Part shown: piece by piece, positions 1 through 12,295 of the stretch
Numbering within the stretch: the stretch's first letter is position 1
How the letters are laid out: every line of letters starts with the position of its first letter
DNA from: Chinchilla lanigera
Lineage: Eukaryota; Chordata; Mammalia; Rodentia; Chinchillidae
Reading direction: 5' to 3'
Assembly: GCF_000276665.1 (NCBI RefSeq)
Contig: NW_004955418.1
Location: 3,405,894-3,469,893, forward strand
DNA length: 64,000 nt
Notes under the pieces: generated by a model
Databases searched by the model: none
Told to the model about the DNA's origin: nothing
What the model saw: the letters and a program-made list of their open reading frames with translations, nothing else
Made by a program: the position numbers and the translations under genes

Positions 1-1523
1 TTTTTTTCCAGTACCAAGCTGATTGTATCACAGTAGCTTTGTAGTATAATTTTAAGTCAGGGATTGTGTTGCTTCCTGCTTTCCTTTGTTGCCCAGAGTT
101 GTTTTTGCTATTCTAGGTCTCTTTTGTTTTCAGGAGTGAATTTTAGGAGTGTTTTCTCTAGTTCTGCGAGGTATGCTAATGTTATTTTGATTAAGACTGC
201 ATTAAATCTGTATAACAGTTTTGGGAGTATGGCCATTTTCACTATGTTGGTTTTCTCTATCCACGAGCAAGGAATATCTTTCCATTTTCTGATATCCTCT
301 TTGATCTCTTTTTTTAAAGTACTGTAATTTTCAACATATACATCTTTTACTTCTTTTGTTAGATTGATTCCAAGGTATTTAAATTTTGGGGTGCTATTGT
401 AAAGCATGTGGTTTCCCTAATTTCTCTCTCAATGAATTTTTTGTTTTTGTATGGGAATGCTGTTGATTTTTAAGTGTTGACTTTGTGTCCAACCACACTA
501 CTGAATTTGGTTATTAAATCTACAAGTCTTGTGGTGAAGTTTTTGGGGTCTTCTATATACAGTATCATGTTAACTGCAAATAAAGATAATTTAACTTCTT
601 CTTTTCCTATTTTTATTCCTTTCTCTTGTCTAATTGCTCTGGCTAATGTTTCCAGAACTATACTAAATAGGAATGATGATAGTGGATATCCTTGTCTTGT
701 TACTGATTTTAGAGTGAAAGTTTCAGTTTTTGACCAATAAGTATGTTAGTTGTTGGTTTGGCATAGATGTCTTATTAGATTGAGATAAAGACCATTTATT
801 CCAATTTTCTGCAGGTTTTTTACAGTGAATCAATGTTGGACTTTGTCAAATGCTTTTTCTGCATCTATTGAGATGATCATATGCTTTTTGTCTTTGGCTC
901 TGTTAATATGGTGTATTATATTCATTGATTTGCATATATTGAAACATCCCTGCACCCCTGGGATGTGTCCTACTTAATCATAGTGTATAATTTTCTTGAT
1001 GATTTGTTGCATTCTGTTTACCAGTATCTTATTGATCCTGGGATTTTTGCATCTACATTAATTATGGAGCTTGTCCTGTAGTTTTCTTTTTTTGGCTGGA
1101 CCTTTCTCTGGTTTTGGTATCAGGGTAATATTTGCCTCCAGGAATGAGTTAGGGAGAATTATTTCTCTTTCAATTTCATTAAAGAACTTCAGCTTTAGTA
1201 GTTTTAGATCTTCTCTAAATTTCTTTTAGAATTCAGTAGTGAATCCATCAGGGCCTGAACTTTTCTTTGTTGGTAAGTTTTTGTTTACGTTTTCAGTTTC
1301 ATTGACTGATATCAGATTATATTCATATCATCTTGATTCAGTTTTGGTAATTCATATGTGTCTAGAATTCTGTCCATTTCTTCTGTGTTTTCCATTTTAT
1401 TAGAGTACAGTTGCTTAAAATAGGCATTGATGATCTTCTGGATTTCCACAAGTATCTTTGAATATTTAAAGCAGTCTTCTTGAGTCCTTCCAAGTACTGT
1501 ATCTCTGTGCTTATTAATCCATA
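1..1523 (-). mobile_element. L1 fragment (ORF2 region), decayed
   Basis: On the minus strand, frames encode pieces of the L1 ORF2 protein downstream of and within the reverse transcriptase domain (for example [15 protein letters not shown] and [10 protein letters not shown] at 108-407). Several frameshifts and stops break it into short pieces, so it is inactive. It runs off the left edge of the window and abuts an LTR-like repeat at 1524. Confidence 0.9.
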
Positions 1524-1912
1524 TGTCTTAGTTACTATTCTCATTACTGAGACAACGTACTTGATATTCAAAGTTAAAGAAGGAAAGGTTTATTTGGCTC
1601 ACAGCTTGTAGAGGTTTCAGTTCATAGTTGGCTGGGTCCAAGGTAGGGTGGCATGGGAGAGGAGTATTACAGAGGAGAAACAGTTTATGGTGGGCAGAAG
1701 GCAGAAAGTCACCAAGCATTAAGCTACCAGCAACAAGAGACAGTCTTTCTATCCCTCATATCTTATCTAGCCTACTCACCATTTGGGCAGATAGCACTCA
1801 ACCCCAGGGTGGGGCACCCAGCATCATACACTCCAGATCTAGCCACCTGTGAAAAGCCCCACCTATGACTGAGTGAAGCTTTAGAGGGGACATCCAGATA
1901 CAAGCCATCACA
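1524..1912 (-). mobile_element. MaLR-type LTR, antisense
   Basis: The + strand begins TGTCTTAGTTACTATTCTCA and ends near GACATCCAGATACAAGCC, the reverse complement layout of a MaLR LTR. The same family occurs at 8845-9250 and 13457-13785. Subfamily name not assigned. Confidence 0.6.
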
Positions 1913-3289
1913 CCATGCTTCTTAATAATGTAGAAATCATAACAGCTTTTTTTGTGGTTCTAAGAATCCATACTAAAGGAAGAAATGAAATATGCACACT
2001 AGAGATGGGTTACTGATTCAAACACATCTTTTTTTCCACAGGCAAGATAGGATACATATTCTAACCACAGTTACTATATGTCTCTAGTGGCTTTCTATGG
2101 AATATATTCAAGGACTGTAACTCCAGGCTTAATATTGGTATCTCTTGAACCCTAGGTACATGCAGTATAAGACTCCCCTTATCTGGAACAAGTTTCTTCC
2201 TTCCCAGGAATGTCCTTCCTGGTTTTCTTAAAAGTAATTTCATTTCAATATAGTTTTATCGTGTTTATCTATACAAATAAGTGGAATGAGTGATGACTAA
2301 GAACCTTGAAAATACGTTTTAAATTAAATTCCACCATTTAGTATGTATTGTGCTAATATTTCTCAAAATAAGCCCTAAAGTGTTCACAGTTAATTTGCAG
2401 CAAAATAAGATTTGGAAATGTTTTACATTCTGTGCATTCTTGGAGAGTCAAAATGCAGGTTAATATATTAAAGACCTTGAGAAACCTACAGGAAGGAAAC
2501 TTATTTAAATTTATCTAAACTAATTATTTCCTAACTTATTTTCCTGTGTCAGCCTTTTTCTTAAAAACTATCAAATGTGAAATATACCATGCAATGCTAG
2601 ACATAGTTTGATAAATGCTGTATAACAAATTAAAGCCAGTGTAACATACCTGTGGACAAATACCTGATTTTAAATGGGTGTTTCATAAATGTAACTCTCT
2701 TTGCCAAGCAAAGATAACTAGCTGTCCACCAAAGGTTTATGCATCTTTACTGTAGTTTTACAGGAAAATAGCTGCTCAGCTAAGATTATATTCTAAGCTT
2801 CCCATGCATTTATGTGAGCCAGTGTACAGGGTCCTAGACAATATAATACGGACAAAAATTAAATGTACTCTTTATAAACTAGCCTTGAGTAAAACTAGTC
2901 TGACACCATTTTCTTACTTCCCCCAGCCCATTGGGTTGGCTATATTGTGTGGATGAGGACAACCAAAAAAAAGTACCATATTAAAGACAGCAAAATTTCT
3001 ATCAGTTTGAATTCTTAGAACCCAGTAAGTGTCTTCTCTTTCTGAACACCTTCCCCATGTCATATACATATCAAATACACTTTACATGGGAAATAAAAAA
3101 AGTGCTTTATCCTAAATTTATGTGTGTCCTACACGTTTCTGAGGTTGTATTGAAAGGTTTTCTCCTTAGTAATAGATATACAAGGCCACAAATACTTGAT
3201 AAATTCAGAGTCATTTATTGTTCAAAATGCATATATTGATCACACACAACATATAAGGTTTAGGACTAAAAAGACAAGAAAGGTAAAGC
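1913..3289. other. No recognised feature
   Basis: AT-rich unique-looking sequence. I see no convincing gene, RNA or repeat here apart from short A/T runs. Confidence 0.5.
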
Positions 3290-3557
3290 CTTGCTTCCCT
3301 ATTTCCTCCCTTCTGGGAATCAAACTCAGGACCTTGTGCTTGCCAGACAGGAACTTCTCCCACTGAGCTATAACCCCAGATCTCCCTTCCTTCTTTATTT
3401 TCTTCCTTTTCTTTGTTTCTTTCTTTTTATTTTTTTTAGATGGGGTCTCACTATGTTGCCCATGCTGGCCCCAGATTCCTAGACTCTGGTAATCATTCCT
3501 TCTCAGTTTCTGTGATAGCTGGGACTTCAAGTACACACCTCCATGCTCCATCCACAC
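3290..3557 (-). mobile_element. B1-ID composite SINE
   Basis: Read on the minus strand, a 7SL-derived B1 unit (3425-3557, containing the complement of GTCTCACTATGTTGCCCATG) is followed by an A/G-rich linker and an ID-type tRNA-like unit (3295-3400, with TAGCTCAGTGGGAG and a degenerate GTTTGATTCC B box). A B1 followed by ID in one element is a rodent-specific SINE design. Confidence 0.75.
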
Positions 3558-3569
3558 AATAATTTCAAT

Positions 3570-5250
3570 AGATCTTTATATGCCTGACAAAATTCAACAC
3601 CCTTTTAAATGAGGAATATTCAAACTGAGGATAGTAGGAGAAAATGGCTAAAAGGCATGTATAAAAAAACAACAAAACTACACTAAACTTCACGATTAAA
3701 TGTTCTAAGACTAATTATTTCCTCCTCAGGGTCAGAAACAATGCAAGGTTGCTCACTTTCATCATTTCTATAAGTTATAGTGCTAGGTATCCTATCCAAA
3801 GAAGTAAACCAGAAAGAGAAATATCACATTCATAAGGATTAGAATGGTTGATTTACAACTATCACTACTTAAAGATTTCATTGTTATAGAAAATCTTAGT
3901 AAATCTAAAAATGGCTAGAACTAGAATTAGGAAATTAATTCATCAAGGTGCCAAGATACAAGGTTACTATACAAAAAGTAGATGATATTTTTAAGGACTA
4001 ATAGCCAACAATTGGAAAATCTAAATTATAAAAAAATCTATATGTAGCAGCATCCCAAAATATAAAGTTGGAATTTAACAAAAGGGTCTAAGAACACTAC
4101 ACTGAAAAACTAGAAAGCATCACTGAGAAAAATAAAAGACCTTTAAACAAAGGAAAAGGTTTTTCATGTTCATGGATTGAGAGATTCACTTTGCAGTTCT
4201 ATGCAACAATTATAAGCCATAAATTAGAAGCAATGGTATACTAGATTTCCTCAACATGAAAACACTTTTTCTCTTCAAAATGAAAAGGAAAACATTAGGA
4301 AAATATATTTGCAACATACATATTAGATGAAAGACTTATGTCTACATATCTAAGAAATATTAAAAATTCAAAAGTAAGAAAATGAAACACCTAGAAGGGC
4401 AATGATCAAAATGTTTGAACAGACACTTACAAAAGCAGATAAGCATATGAAACGATTCTTGAGATCATGTCATCAATGAAATGTAAATACAGTGTAATGC
4501 TAACATACATCCATTAAAATGGCTAAAGTTTTAAAAAATCTGATGATACTGAGTATGAATGAGAATATAGAGCAATGGGGGACTGGAAATTTAGCTCAGT
4601 GGCAAAGTGCCTGCCTGTCAAGCGCAAGGTCGTGAATTTGATTCCTGGTACCAGAAAAACAAACAAACAAAAACAATACAGAGTGATGGGAGCTGTCCAC
4701 TACAAGTGTTGTTTTCTTAGAGTTAAACTTATGTCTATCATTTCTATTACCTAGTATTTTCCCAAAAGAAACATAGCATATGTCAACATAAAGACTTACA
4801 CACAAATGTGATAGTGTATATTTTCAGTATAGCCAAACTGAATGCAAACCTAACATCTGTTAATAGATAAATGAATAAAGAAGTTGTGTTTTACACACAC
4901 AATAGAATAATACTTAGCAATAAAGAGGAAAGAACTACTTGTATGTCTTACAAAATGGATGAGTCTCAAGTTGTGCTGAGTGAGAAAAAGCATGGAGAAT
5001 GGAACACACACTCTAATTAAATGGTTTCATTTAAATAAAAATTTTTAAAATGTAAAATAATCCTGAGTGACAGAAGATCTGTGCTTGCCTATGGATAGAG
5101 ATGAAAGCTTGTCATAGGGTCAGAGAAAACTTCTAAGATAACAAAAATATTTGTTATCTTGATCCTGGTGACTATGTACATGTGTCAAATATGATAAATT
5201 TGTATAGTTTATGTACACTTTAATGTGTTTCAATTATACCATGATTGAGT
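3570..5250 (+). mobile_element. Old L1, ORF2 3' part to 3' end, SINE-interrupted
   Basis: Degraded L1 ORF2 sequence runs in + orientation, recognisable from CAAAATTCAACACCC, the TTCATGTTCATGGATTG block and the late ORF2 block with ATTAAAATGGCTAAAG. No reading frame survives. It is divided by an ID SINE at about 4577-4676. Confidence 0.75.
4577..4676 (+). mobile_element. ID SINE inside L1
   Basis: ID core with TTTAGCTCAGTGGCAAAG (A box region) and GGTCGTGAATTTGATTCC (B box region), then an A-rich (CAAA)n tail. The flanks ATAGAGCAATGGG and ACAGAGTGATGGG look like an aged target-site duplication with two differences. Confidence 0.85.
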
Positions 5251-5739
5251 TGAAAAAGTTAACTGTGAAAACTTTTGGCTTGGCAACTTTCCACTTTTAT
5301 TCTATTTTGAATTTCAAAAATTAGTTTTTTAGTTTCTGTGAAAGATGTGTTGGAATTTGCACACTGAGACAATTCTTGGGCATGATTATTTTCACCCTTG
5401 GCAGACATCTTTACTAACTCTTTATTTGGTTGCATCCACCCATAAAATAAAATTAGGGATAGCAATGACACTTGAATTGAATACCAGAGCCAAAACTATC
5501 TCCTAGTGTGTACTTCCCCTCATATATAAGCTATATGAGGTAATCGTGAAAAGACTTGACCTTTTGTGGAAATTAAAACTTCAAATTACAGAAAAATGAA
5601 GGAAGAATTCACACAGGGCATCTGAGTTGTCTCAGGAAGTTAGTATATTTTCTATGCTCTATGTCTTTTGGGAGGAGTTGGCATGGAGACTTTTAAGTGG
5701 AGATACTGCTCTGTGGTTGGGTAAGTCTACTGAAGCTTA

Positions 5740-5966
5740 GATTGTCATTAGTTTTCTTTGTTGTGCAGAAGCTTCTTATTACTATAGCCTCATCCATCTA
5801 GTTTTGCTTTTGTTGCCTGTGCTTTTGCAATCTTATAAAGAAATCATTTCTCTACCAATGTCATAAAGTATTTATACCTATATGTTCTTTTAGTTGTTTC
5901 ATAGTTGCAGGTATTGTGTTTAGGTCTTAGATCCATTTTGAACTGATTATTGTATCAGGTGAAACT
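5740..5966 (-). mobile_element. Internal L1 ORF2 fragment, antisense
   Basis: A 227 bp piece of L1 ORF2 in minus orientation, lacking both L1 ends. It is the near-exact inverse of 8074-8300 in the L1 downstream; the 68 bp from 5751 match that copy perfectly. Confidence 0.85.
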
Positions 5967-6682
5967 CACCTAGAATTTGAAGATGGTTTCCTGATGATAT
6001 TGGGGAACAGTGAGGTCTCCTTATCATGAATTTCCCCAGAGATGGAATAAAAGCCAATAAAAAAAACTACAAATTTCTTTGTCATCCTAACCCCACATAC
6101 TTGGGTTTTCCACTTATCATGTATTTCATGAGAAATTTGTTTGTTCTATTTTATTCATCAAAATTTTACTTTTAGAATTAATTTAGAACTATCAATGCTC
6201 AGAGAATCTACTTTTAGCTCTTTTTTACAGAGCAGTCAAACATTTCACATAGTTATGCATAAATACAATGAATACCAAAAATATAAAAGTCTAATTTGAA
6301 ATAAAGATTCTCTAAGTTACAAATATTTTCCAGCGTTGGCAGAATATATGACCACATCATTAAGGTTTGCCATTGATATTCCAAGATATGCAGAGATAAG
6401 TCAATGTCTTTTAGCTAACGAATTGATTGAGGTTGAAACATTTTGAATGAGTTCAATTATATGGAAAGTCTATCAGTCACGCTGATGAACTGGCAATTCC
6501 GAATACTATAGAATTTTCTATCTTCCCCACACAGAGATTCCAGAAACCTTAGCCATGGAAGTAAGAATTCAGAATTTAGTGACATGGTAGCACGTTAGAG
6601 TAAACATCTGGAGGACTAAAATAATTACAGCTTCATTCATTAAGCTATCACTCAGTGTTAGGTCCTATGCTGAGCACATTAT

Positions 6683-6835
6683 TAATAATAATAGCTAACG
6701 TTTATAGAATGTTTATGATGTATTAGACACTTTGCCGAACACTTCATATGCATTTACAATGTTAATCCTTACAGTTATAAATATGTATTACCTCATTTTA
6801 CAAATGTAGAAACCCAGGCAAAAGCCACAGTGAAT
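6683..6835 (-). mobile_element. MIR SINE
   Basis: The + strand shows the reverse complement of MIR: AATAGCTAACGTTTAT, a core with TTAGACACTTTGCCGAACAC and CCTCATTTTACAAATG. Highly diverged, as expected of an ancient mammalian repeat. Confidence 0.8.
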
Positions 6836-7124
6836 TTTCAGTTACATCCTTAATAAATTTTTTAGTGTGTTAAGGCAGTAATTTTCTCCTTGATGTTTAC
6901 CCTTATATTTCTGAACAATGAACTAACTCCACTCCTGTTCCCCTCCAGCCTTAATAGCGTATGTGTTTCAGGTGATAGAACTCTTGAAGTGCAAAGAATA
7001 GTGACTGGGTTCTAACAAGTGCCTTGAGAACAGACACAATCTGGTTCGAAGAGAATTAGTCCAAAATTCCCCACCAAGTTCCTTTTCATTTTTCTGGGGA
7101 CTTGGGGAGTTAAGACTAGTATTT

Positions 7125-7367
7125 GTCTTTTGCAGAATAACAAATTATCTTAAAATTTAGAGCCTTGGAACAAGAATAATTGTTTCCCATTTCCTATGGT
7201 TTCTGTGAGTCAAGAATTCAGTGAGGAGATTACTTTCTTGTGTAGCATAATCTGTGGTCTCCAGCTGGAAAACTCAGTGGCTGGAAACTAGACTCATTAG
7301 AAGGCTGACTTGCTCACCTTTGCAGTGGTTAGTAAAGGCTAGTTTCTTACCTGAGCCTGTTGGTTAG

Positions 7368-7404
<37 letters not shown>

Positions 7405-7640
7405 CTGCTCCATTTCTCCTGGGCTTTCCCATGTAATGATGGCATTGTTCCAAGTGTGGGCATCCTGAAGGAAGCAGGAGTCTGGTGGGAATCACACTGC
7501 CTTTTTAAACTTAGCCTCAGAAGTCAAGTGGCGTCACTTCCACCCTATCCTATTGGTTGAAGCACTTACAATCTGCCTGGTTCAAAATAAGAAGCATAGA
7601 TTCTATTTCTTGGTGGAAATGTGGCAACATCCCACTGTAA
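7125..7640 (-). mobile_element. MLT1-like LTR, antisense, with (CA)n inside
   Basis: Resembles the reverse complement of MLT1 (MaLR) LTRs: GCAGAATAACAAATTATC near the start, TCTGTGAGTCAAGAATTC, and CACTTCCACCCTATCCTATT near the end. A (CA)n microsatellite (7369-7403) lies in the middle. Boundaries approximate. Confidence 0.65.
7369..7403. repeat. (CA)n microsatellite
   Basis: About 35 bp of perfect AC dinucleotide repeat within an MLT1-like LTR. Confidence 0.98.
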
Positions 7641-8844
7641 AAAGACCATGTGGGATGATGATACACATTGGTGTGAACTGCTTTGCAATGTGAACTTTGA
7701 TGAAAGAAGCGGCTGTGAGATATTTTAAATTTTTTCAAGTCACTGATGACTCTTAGCTCTTACTTTTTCTAGTTTAGTTCCATTGAGTTGTTTGACTGTT
7801 CCACCTATTATCTCCATATTTTTCACCATACAAAATGAGATTTGAATTCTAGTGTACTTTATGATTTACCACACAAAGAATCACTACCACCCACACTGAA
7901 TAAACACTTGCAAATAAAAACCCTTATTTAATAGAGTTCCCAGATAATCTCATGCATTTGTAGGCAACTGATTCTCAATAAGGCACCAAAAAATGCACAT
8001 TAGAGAAAAAATAGCCTCTCTTCAATAAATGGTGCTGGAAAAATTGGATAATCACATGCCAAAGATTGAAACTTGTCTCACATGATACAATAACCAGTTC
8101 AAAATGGATCTAAGACCTAAACACAATACCTACACCTATGAAGCAACTAGAAGAACACATAGGAGTAAATCCTTCATGACACTGGTAGAGAAATGATTTC
8201 TTTATAAGACTGCAAAAGCACAGGCAACAAAAGCAAAACTAGATGGATGAGGCTATAGTAATAAGAAGCTTCTGCACAACAAAGAAAACAGATGACAATC
8301 TAAAGAATGGAAAAATATTTTTGAAAACTATTCATCTGAAATAGAATTAACACCTAGAATATAGGAGAAACTAAAGCTCAGTAACAAAAGTTAATCCAAT
8401 TGAAATGAGCAAATGACGTGGACATATATTTCTCAAAAGAAAACTTAAAATGGTCAAAAAATTATTAAAAATGTTCAACTTCATTAGTCATCAGGGAAAT
8501 GCAAATCAAAACCACAATGAGACATCATTCACCCAGTCAGAATGGCTATTACCACAATGATCACAATAATCATGTCACCTCAGTTGAATGTAAGAAAAAT
8601 GAAACTCCTATACACTGTTAACTGGAATTTAAATTAGTAAAGCCATTATGGAGAACAGTATAGATGTTTCTTCAAAATCTAAAAATAGATCTATTTTACC
8701 AGCCCTTCCCACTTCTGGGAATATTTCTAAAGGAAATGATTATTAGCTTATCGAAGAGATACCTGCATTTCCAGGTTTATTGCTTTGCTATTCACACTAG
8801 TGAAGATACAGAAGCAACCCGGACGCCCATCAATAGATAAAAAC

Positions 8845-9250
8845 TGTATTCGTCACCTTTTTCTTCCTGGGACAAAATACCTGACATTCACAGTTTAAAG
8901 GAGGAGAAGTTAATGTAGCTCACGGTTTCAGATGTCTCAGTCCATGGTTGGCTGGCTCCGAGGGAGAAATGCCACTGTGCAAGAGCTCATGGATGAAGGG
9001 CGTTCAGTCTAAGGCAGTCTGGAAGCAGAAGGAGAACAAGAGAGTGACAGATATACCCTCCAAAAGCACCCTTTCAGTGACCCGCCTTCTCCAACTGAGC
9101 AGCGCTTCCTAATAGCCTGCTCAGCTATAACCTCACCAATGGATCAATCCACTGATAAGTATTAGCACCCCCACAACTCAATCTCTTCCAAAAGCCTCAC
9201 CTCTGGACACTTGAGATTTCAGGGGGACATTCTAGACCTAAATCATAACA
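8845..9250 (-). mobile_element. MaLR-type LTR inserted in L1, antisense
   Basis: Starts TGTATTCGTCACC and ends CCTAAATCATAACA on the + strand. L1 sequence continues on both sides (GGACGCCCATCAATAGATAA before, ATAAAGAAAACTTGGTG after), so it inserted into the L1. Same family as 1524-1912 and 13457-13785. Confidence 0.7.
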
Positions 9251-9308
9251 CATGCATAAAGAAAACTTGGTGTGTATATACAATGGAATATTATTCAGCC
9301 ATAAAAAT

Positions 9309-9415
9309 GGCAGCCAGAGCTTGTGAATGTAGTTCAGAGGCAGTTTACATGTATGCTATGGGCAAGGCCCTGGATTTAATCCCCAACATAAATAAACCAA
9401 CAAACAAATAAATGG
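9309..9415 (+). mobile_element. Diverged ID SINE inside L1
   Basis: tRNA-like unit with GTAGTTCAGAGGC and GGATTTAATCCCCAAC, then an A-rich (CAAA)n-type tail, inserted between the L1 ATTCAGCCATAAAAATGG block and the TGCAGCAAAATGAATGGAAC block. Confidence 0.75.
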
Positions 9416-9970
9416 ACCTATCATTTGCAGCAAAATGAATGGAACTAGAGGATATCACATTAAACAAAATAAGCCAGACACGAAAAGGCAAATATTGTTT
9501 GCTTCTCTCTTGTGTAGATACTAAAAAGTCAGTCTGCATATAGAATAGTGCCAGCTATGGGCTGAGAAAAGTAGGAAGAAGGAGGATAGAGAAAAACTGA
9601 ATAGTAGGTGGAAATACAGTTGAATAGAAGTAATATGTTTTAGTGTGCCAAGCATGGTTGGGTAACTATTGTTCACAAAACCCTAGTATATGTTTTGTAA
9701 ATAACTAGAAGAGAGGAGCTCTGAAGCTCTGAACAAAAAATAATGTTGAGATAGAAATGTTAATTACCCTGATTTGTCCAGTAATCATTGCAAACTTGTA
9801 TTGAAATATCACACCTCATAAATATGGAACTACTGTAGGTCAATCAAAACTTTTTAAAATGTCTAAGAAGATGAAAATTCTAGCTTCCCCAATTTGATCA
9901 TTACATGTTGCATACATGTACCATGTTGTCACACTGTACCCTACAAATACAAATAATAAAAATATCATAG

Positions 9971-11571
9971 AAGAAACACTCATCAAAGTCTTTCTGTGTA
10001 GCAGGCTTGGCTTTTTACAGTAGTGGACAGGATTTATATTGCAGCAAAAAAAAATCTTGAAATAGAATATTGGAAACCCTTCCTTTGAAAAGCTCTATGA
10101 ACTCATTCCTATGTTTCAGGACTTTTCTCGCTGTTTCCTTCTATTTTCTTATCTGTGTCTTCTCCCACAGAAGCAAAAACCTTAAGTAACTTCTATATTG
10201 CTGTGAAAGTAGTTCCCTTAAGTTCTGCCAACTCTCCATACACACACTCAGTGCACAGATTCCCTTTGTACACCCAAAGACTCAGGGATGTAGTCTGCTG
10301 AACTACAAGCTATCTCTCCCTGGGCCTCTGCCTTTCTTCCCATCCATCTCATGATGAAAATGGAAAGAGAAGGGGTGAGATTTATCCCTCCAGTTGTATG
10401 AATAACACGCTTATCTCCCCCGTGGAAAGGCAGAAGCTGCTACACTCAGTTGTGGTTTTACATAACAACCCCTCCTCCTTCTGTGCGCATTGCAGTAGTA
10501 TGCGTTGGATTGCAGCCAGGACTATCCATTAGGTTTTCCATCTCTGATTTCCAAAACATTCAGAGAAAGGCTCAACCTCAAGTGTTGTGAATATTGCTTA
10601 AGAGGAGCTTTGAAGGCAAATATGACCATATAATAGAGCTCTGAATTTCCCACTTACGTCTAAAGCAAGTTGGTAAGACATGCGTCTGTCCTCTCATTTA
10701 TATAATTCTGGCTTGATGAGGGTTTTTTCCAAAGCTCATTTTTAAATTCTATAAACCCAAGAGAGCACTTTATACAAACACCTAAGTATGAACAAAATAG
10801 TCTTTGAAATAGTCCATAAATAATCACACTCTGGAAAAATAATGCTTCTACTGTGGTAGCCACAGGACAAATCCCAGCTATTTTCTCCACAGCCAAATCC
10901 TGCCTTCCACCACATCCACCTTTTTAGCTAAGTCCATCTGAACCCTCTTCTCCAATTTCCCACAGATCTGCTGTGCAGGTGTGATAGTTCATATCTCCTT
11001 ACAGTTGAATGGGTTGTGTACACACATGACTCAAGCCAAACCAATGAGATTGCCTTCCTAAGACAATGGGATGAAACCAAAAAACAGCAGTTAAACAGTG
11101 TGAGCAAAGCACAGCAAACCTCTCTGCACAGGCAGAAGCACAGAGTAGATTCAGCGAGATTACATAGAAACAGACTGGCTTCTGAGGGCTGGAGAAAAAC
11201 ACAGCTCATGAAAGCCACCTAAGTCTTGCTACGGGGCCCTTAGGAGATCGACATATTCCTTCTGCCCCTGTGCTTGATGAGCTTCTCCAAACACCGGAAC
11301 AGTAAACTAACCTTACTGTTTCAGGTAATTTGCAACCAACTGAACAGAAGTTATTCTGCACATGACACGAGAAGGAAAATTTGTTGCAATCAGTGAATGT
11401 ATTTACTATTTTATGGGTAAATATGTTGTAAGTGTTGGAGAGTTTAGGGAAGTATGATTGATGTTCCTCTGGGATCTTTATCACATACGATATCTAGGTT
11501 CTTTAAAAGAATAAAATCCATTAGTAGTGAATGAAATGTCACTGTGAACTTCAATCCTAGGTATACAAGGG
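9971..11571. other. No recognised feature
   Basis: Unique-looking sequence. Short open frames here (for example at 10928-11218 and 11206-11484, minus strand) have no recognisable domain or splice context. Confidence 0.45.
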
Positions 11572-11694
11572 ACTTCTTTTAAGAGACTGGGTCTCACTGT
11601 GTTACCCAGATTGGCTTTAAACTATTGAGCTCAGGTGATCTGCCTCAGCTTTTTGAGTAGCTGGGACTACAAGTGCACACCACTGCCCCTAGCT
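11572..11694 (-). mobile_element. B1 SINE (7SL-derived), antisense
   Basis: The + strand reads GAGACTGGGTCTCACTGTG, then TTTGAGTAGCTGGGACTACA and GTGCACACCACTGCCCC, the reverse complement of a 7SL-derived monomer. It has no attached ID unit. Confidence 0.85.
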
Positions 11695-12134
11695 CAAAGA
11701 GCTTCCTTAAGCATTCATATCTTCTTAAGGTATCTCTGAAGATATTTTGCGTGTATTAACCTCTGATGAGCGAACTTCATTTGAGAAGACTTCATAACAG
11801 GGCTTTGCAAGGTACTTAAAAATATACTTGTCGGTTTTCTTGAGAAATCTCTATCTAGGGTTTGACAACCAACCAAACAAAAAAGTCACAAGCAAACAAA
11901 AATAAACCTGTAAAACATTTCAGAGAAATTTATATCCATTTCAACAAATAGAGTCAAACACATTAACAAATTAAAAAGTGTAACAGATTAGGGGAAAAAC
12001 CTAAATCATATCAGTAAATAGCAAGTATGACTCTGTGTAAAGCTGTATGTGAAATTCCTTGTGTAAAGAATTCATATGACCAATTGACAATGTGCAGAAA
12101 GGACATAGTTCAGAGGAAAGGAAGTATGCTTGAC

Positions 12135-12295
12135 ATTTATGGACCACTGACAAATTACTTAAATCCACTGAGCCTTTGTTTTCTCACTTGTAACATGAGG
12201 GAGCAGCATTATCTGCTTCAGAGGGGTGTTGTGAGGATTTAGTAAGAGAATGCTGGTAAAGCATAGGCGTGTTCCATAAATCTCAGACTACCTGT
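12135..12295 (+). mobile_element. MIR SINE
   Basis: Shows MIR layout: GACAAATTACTTAAATCC, CTTTGTTTTCTCACTTGTAA, and TTGTGAGGATTTAGTAAGAG. Diverged. Confidence 0.75.

Larger units (their letters stand above)
7910..9970 (+). mobile_element. L1 3' portion with nested LTR and SINE
   Basis: Late ORF2 and 3' end of an L1 in + orientation: AATAAATGGTGCTGGAAAAA, the block AGAAATGATTTCTTTATAAG, GCAAATCAAAACCACAATGA, then TGGAATATTATTCAGCCAT and a late AAAATAAGCCAGACACG. An LTR (8845-9250) and an ID SINE (9309-9415) interrupt it. All frames are broken. Confidence 0.88.

Noticed and set aside
108..407. L1 ORF2-like frame as a possible gene
   Set aside because: It is a decayed fragment of a truncated retrotransposon.
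3240..3557. 105-codon minus-strand frame
   Set aside because: It is translated B1-ID SINE sequence, with a KKNKKKETKKRKK run from the A/G linker.
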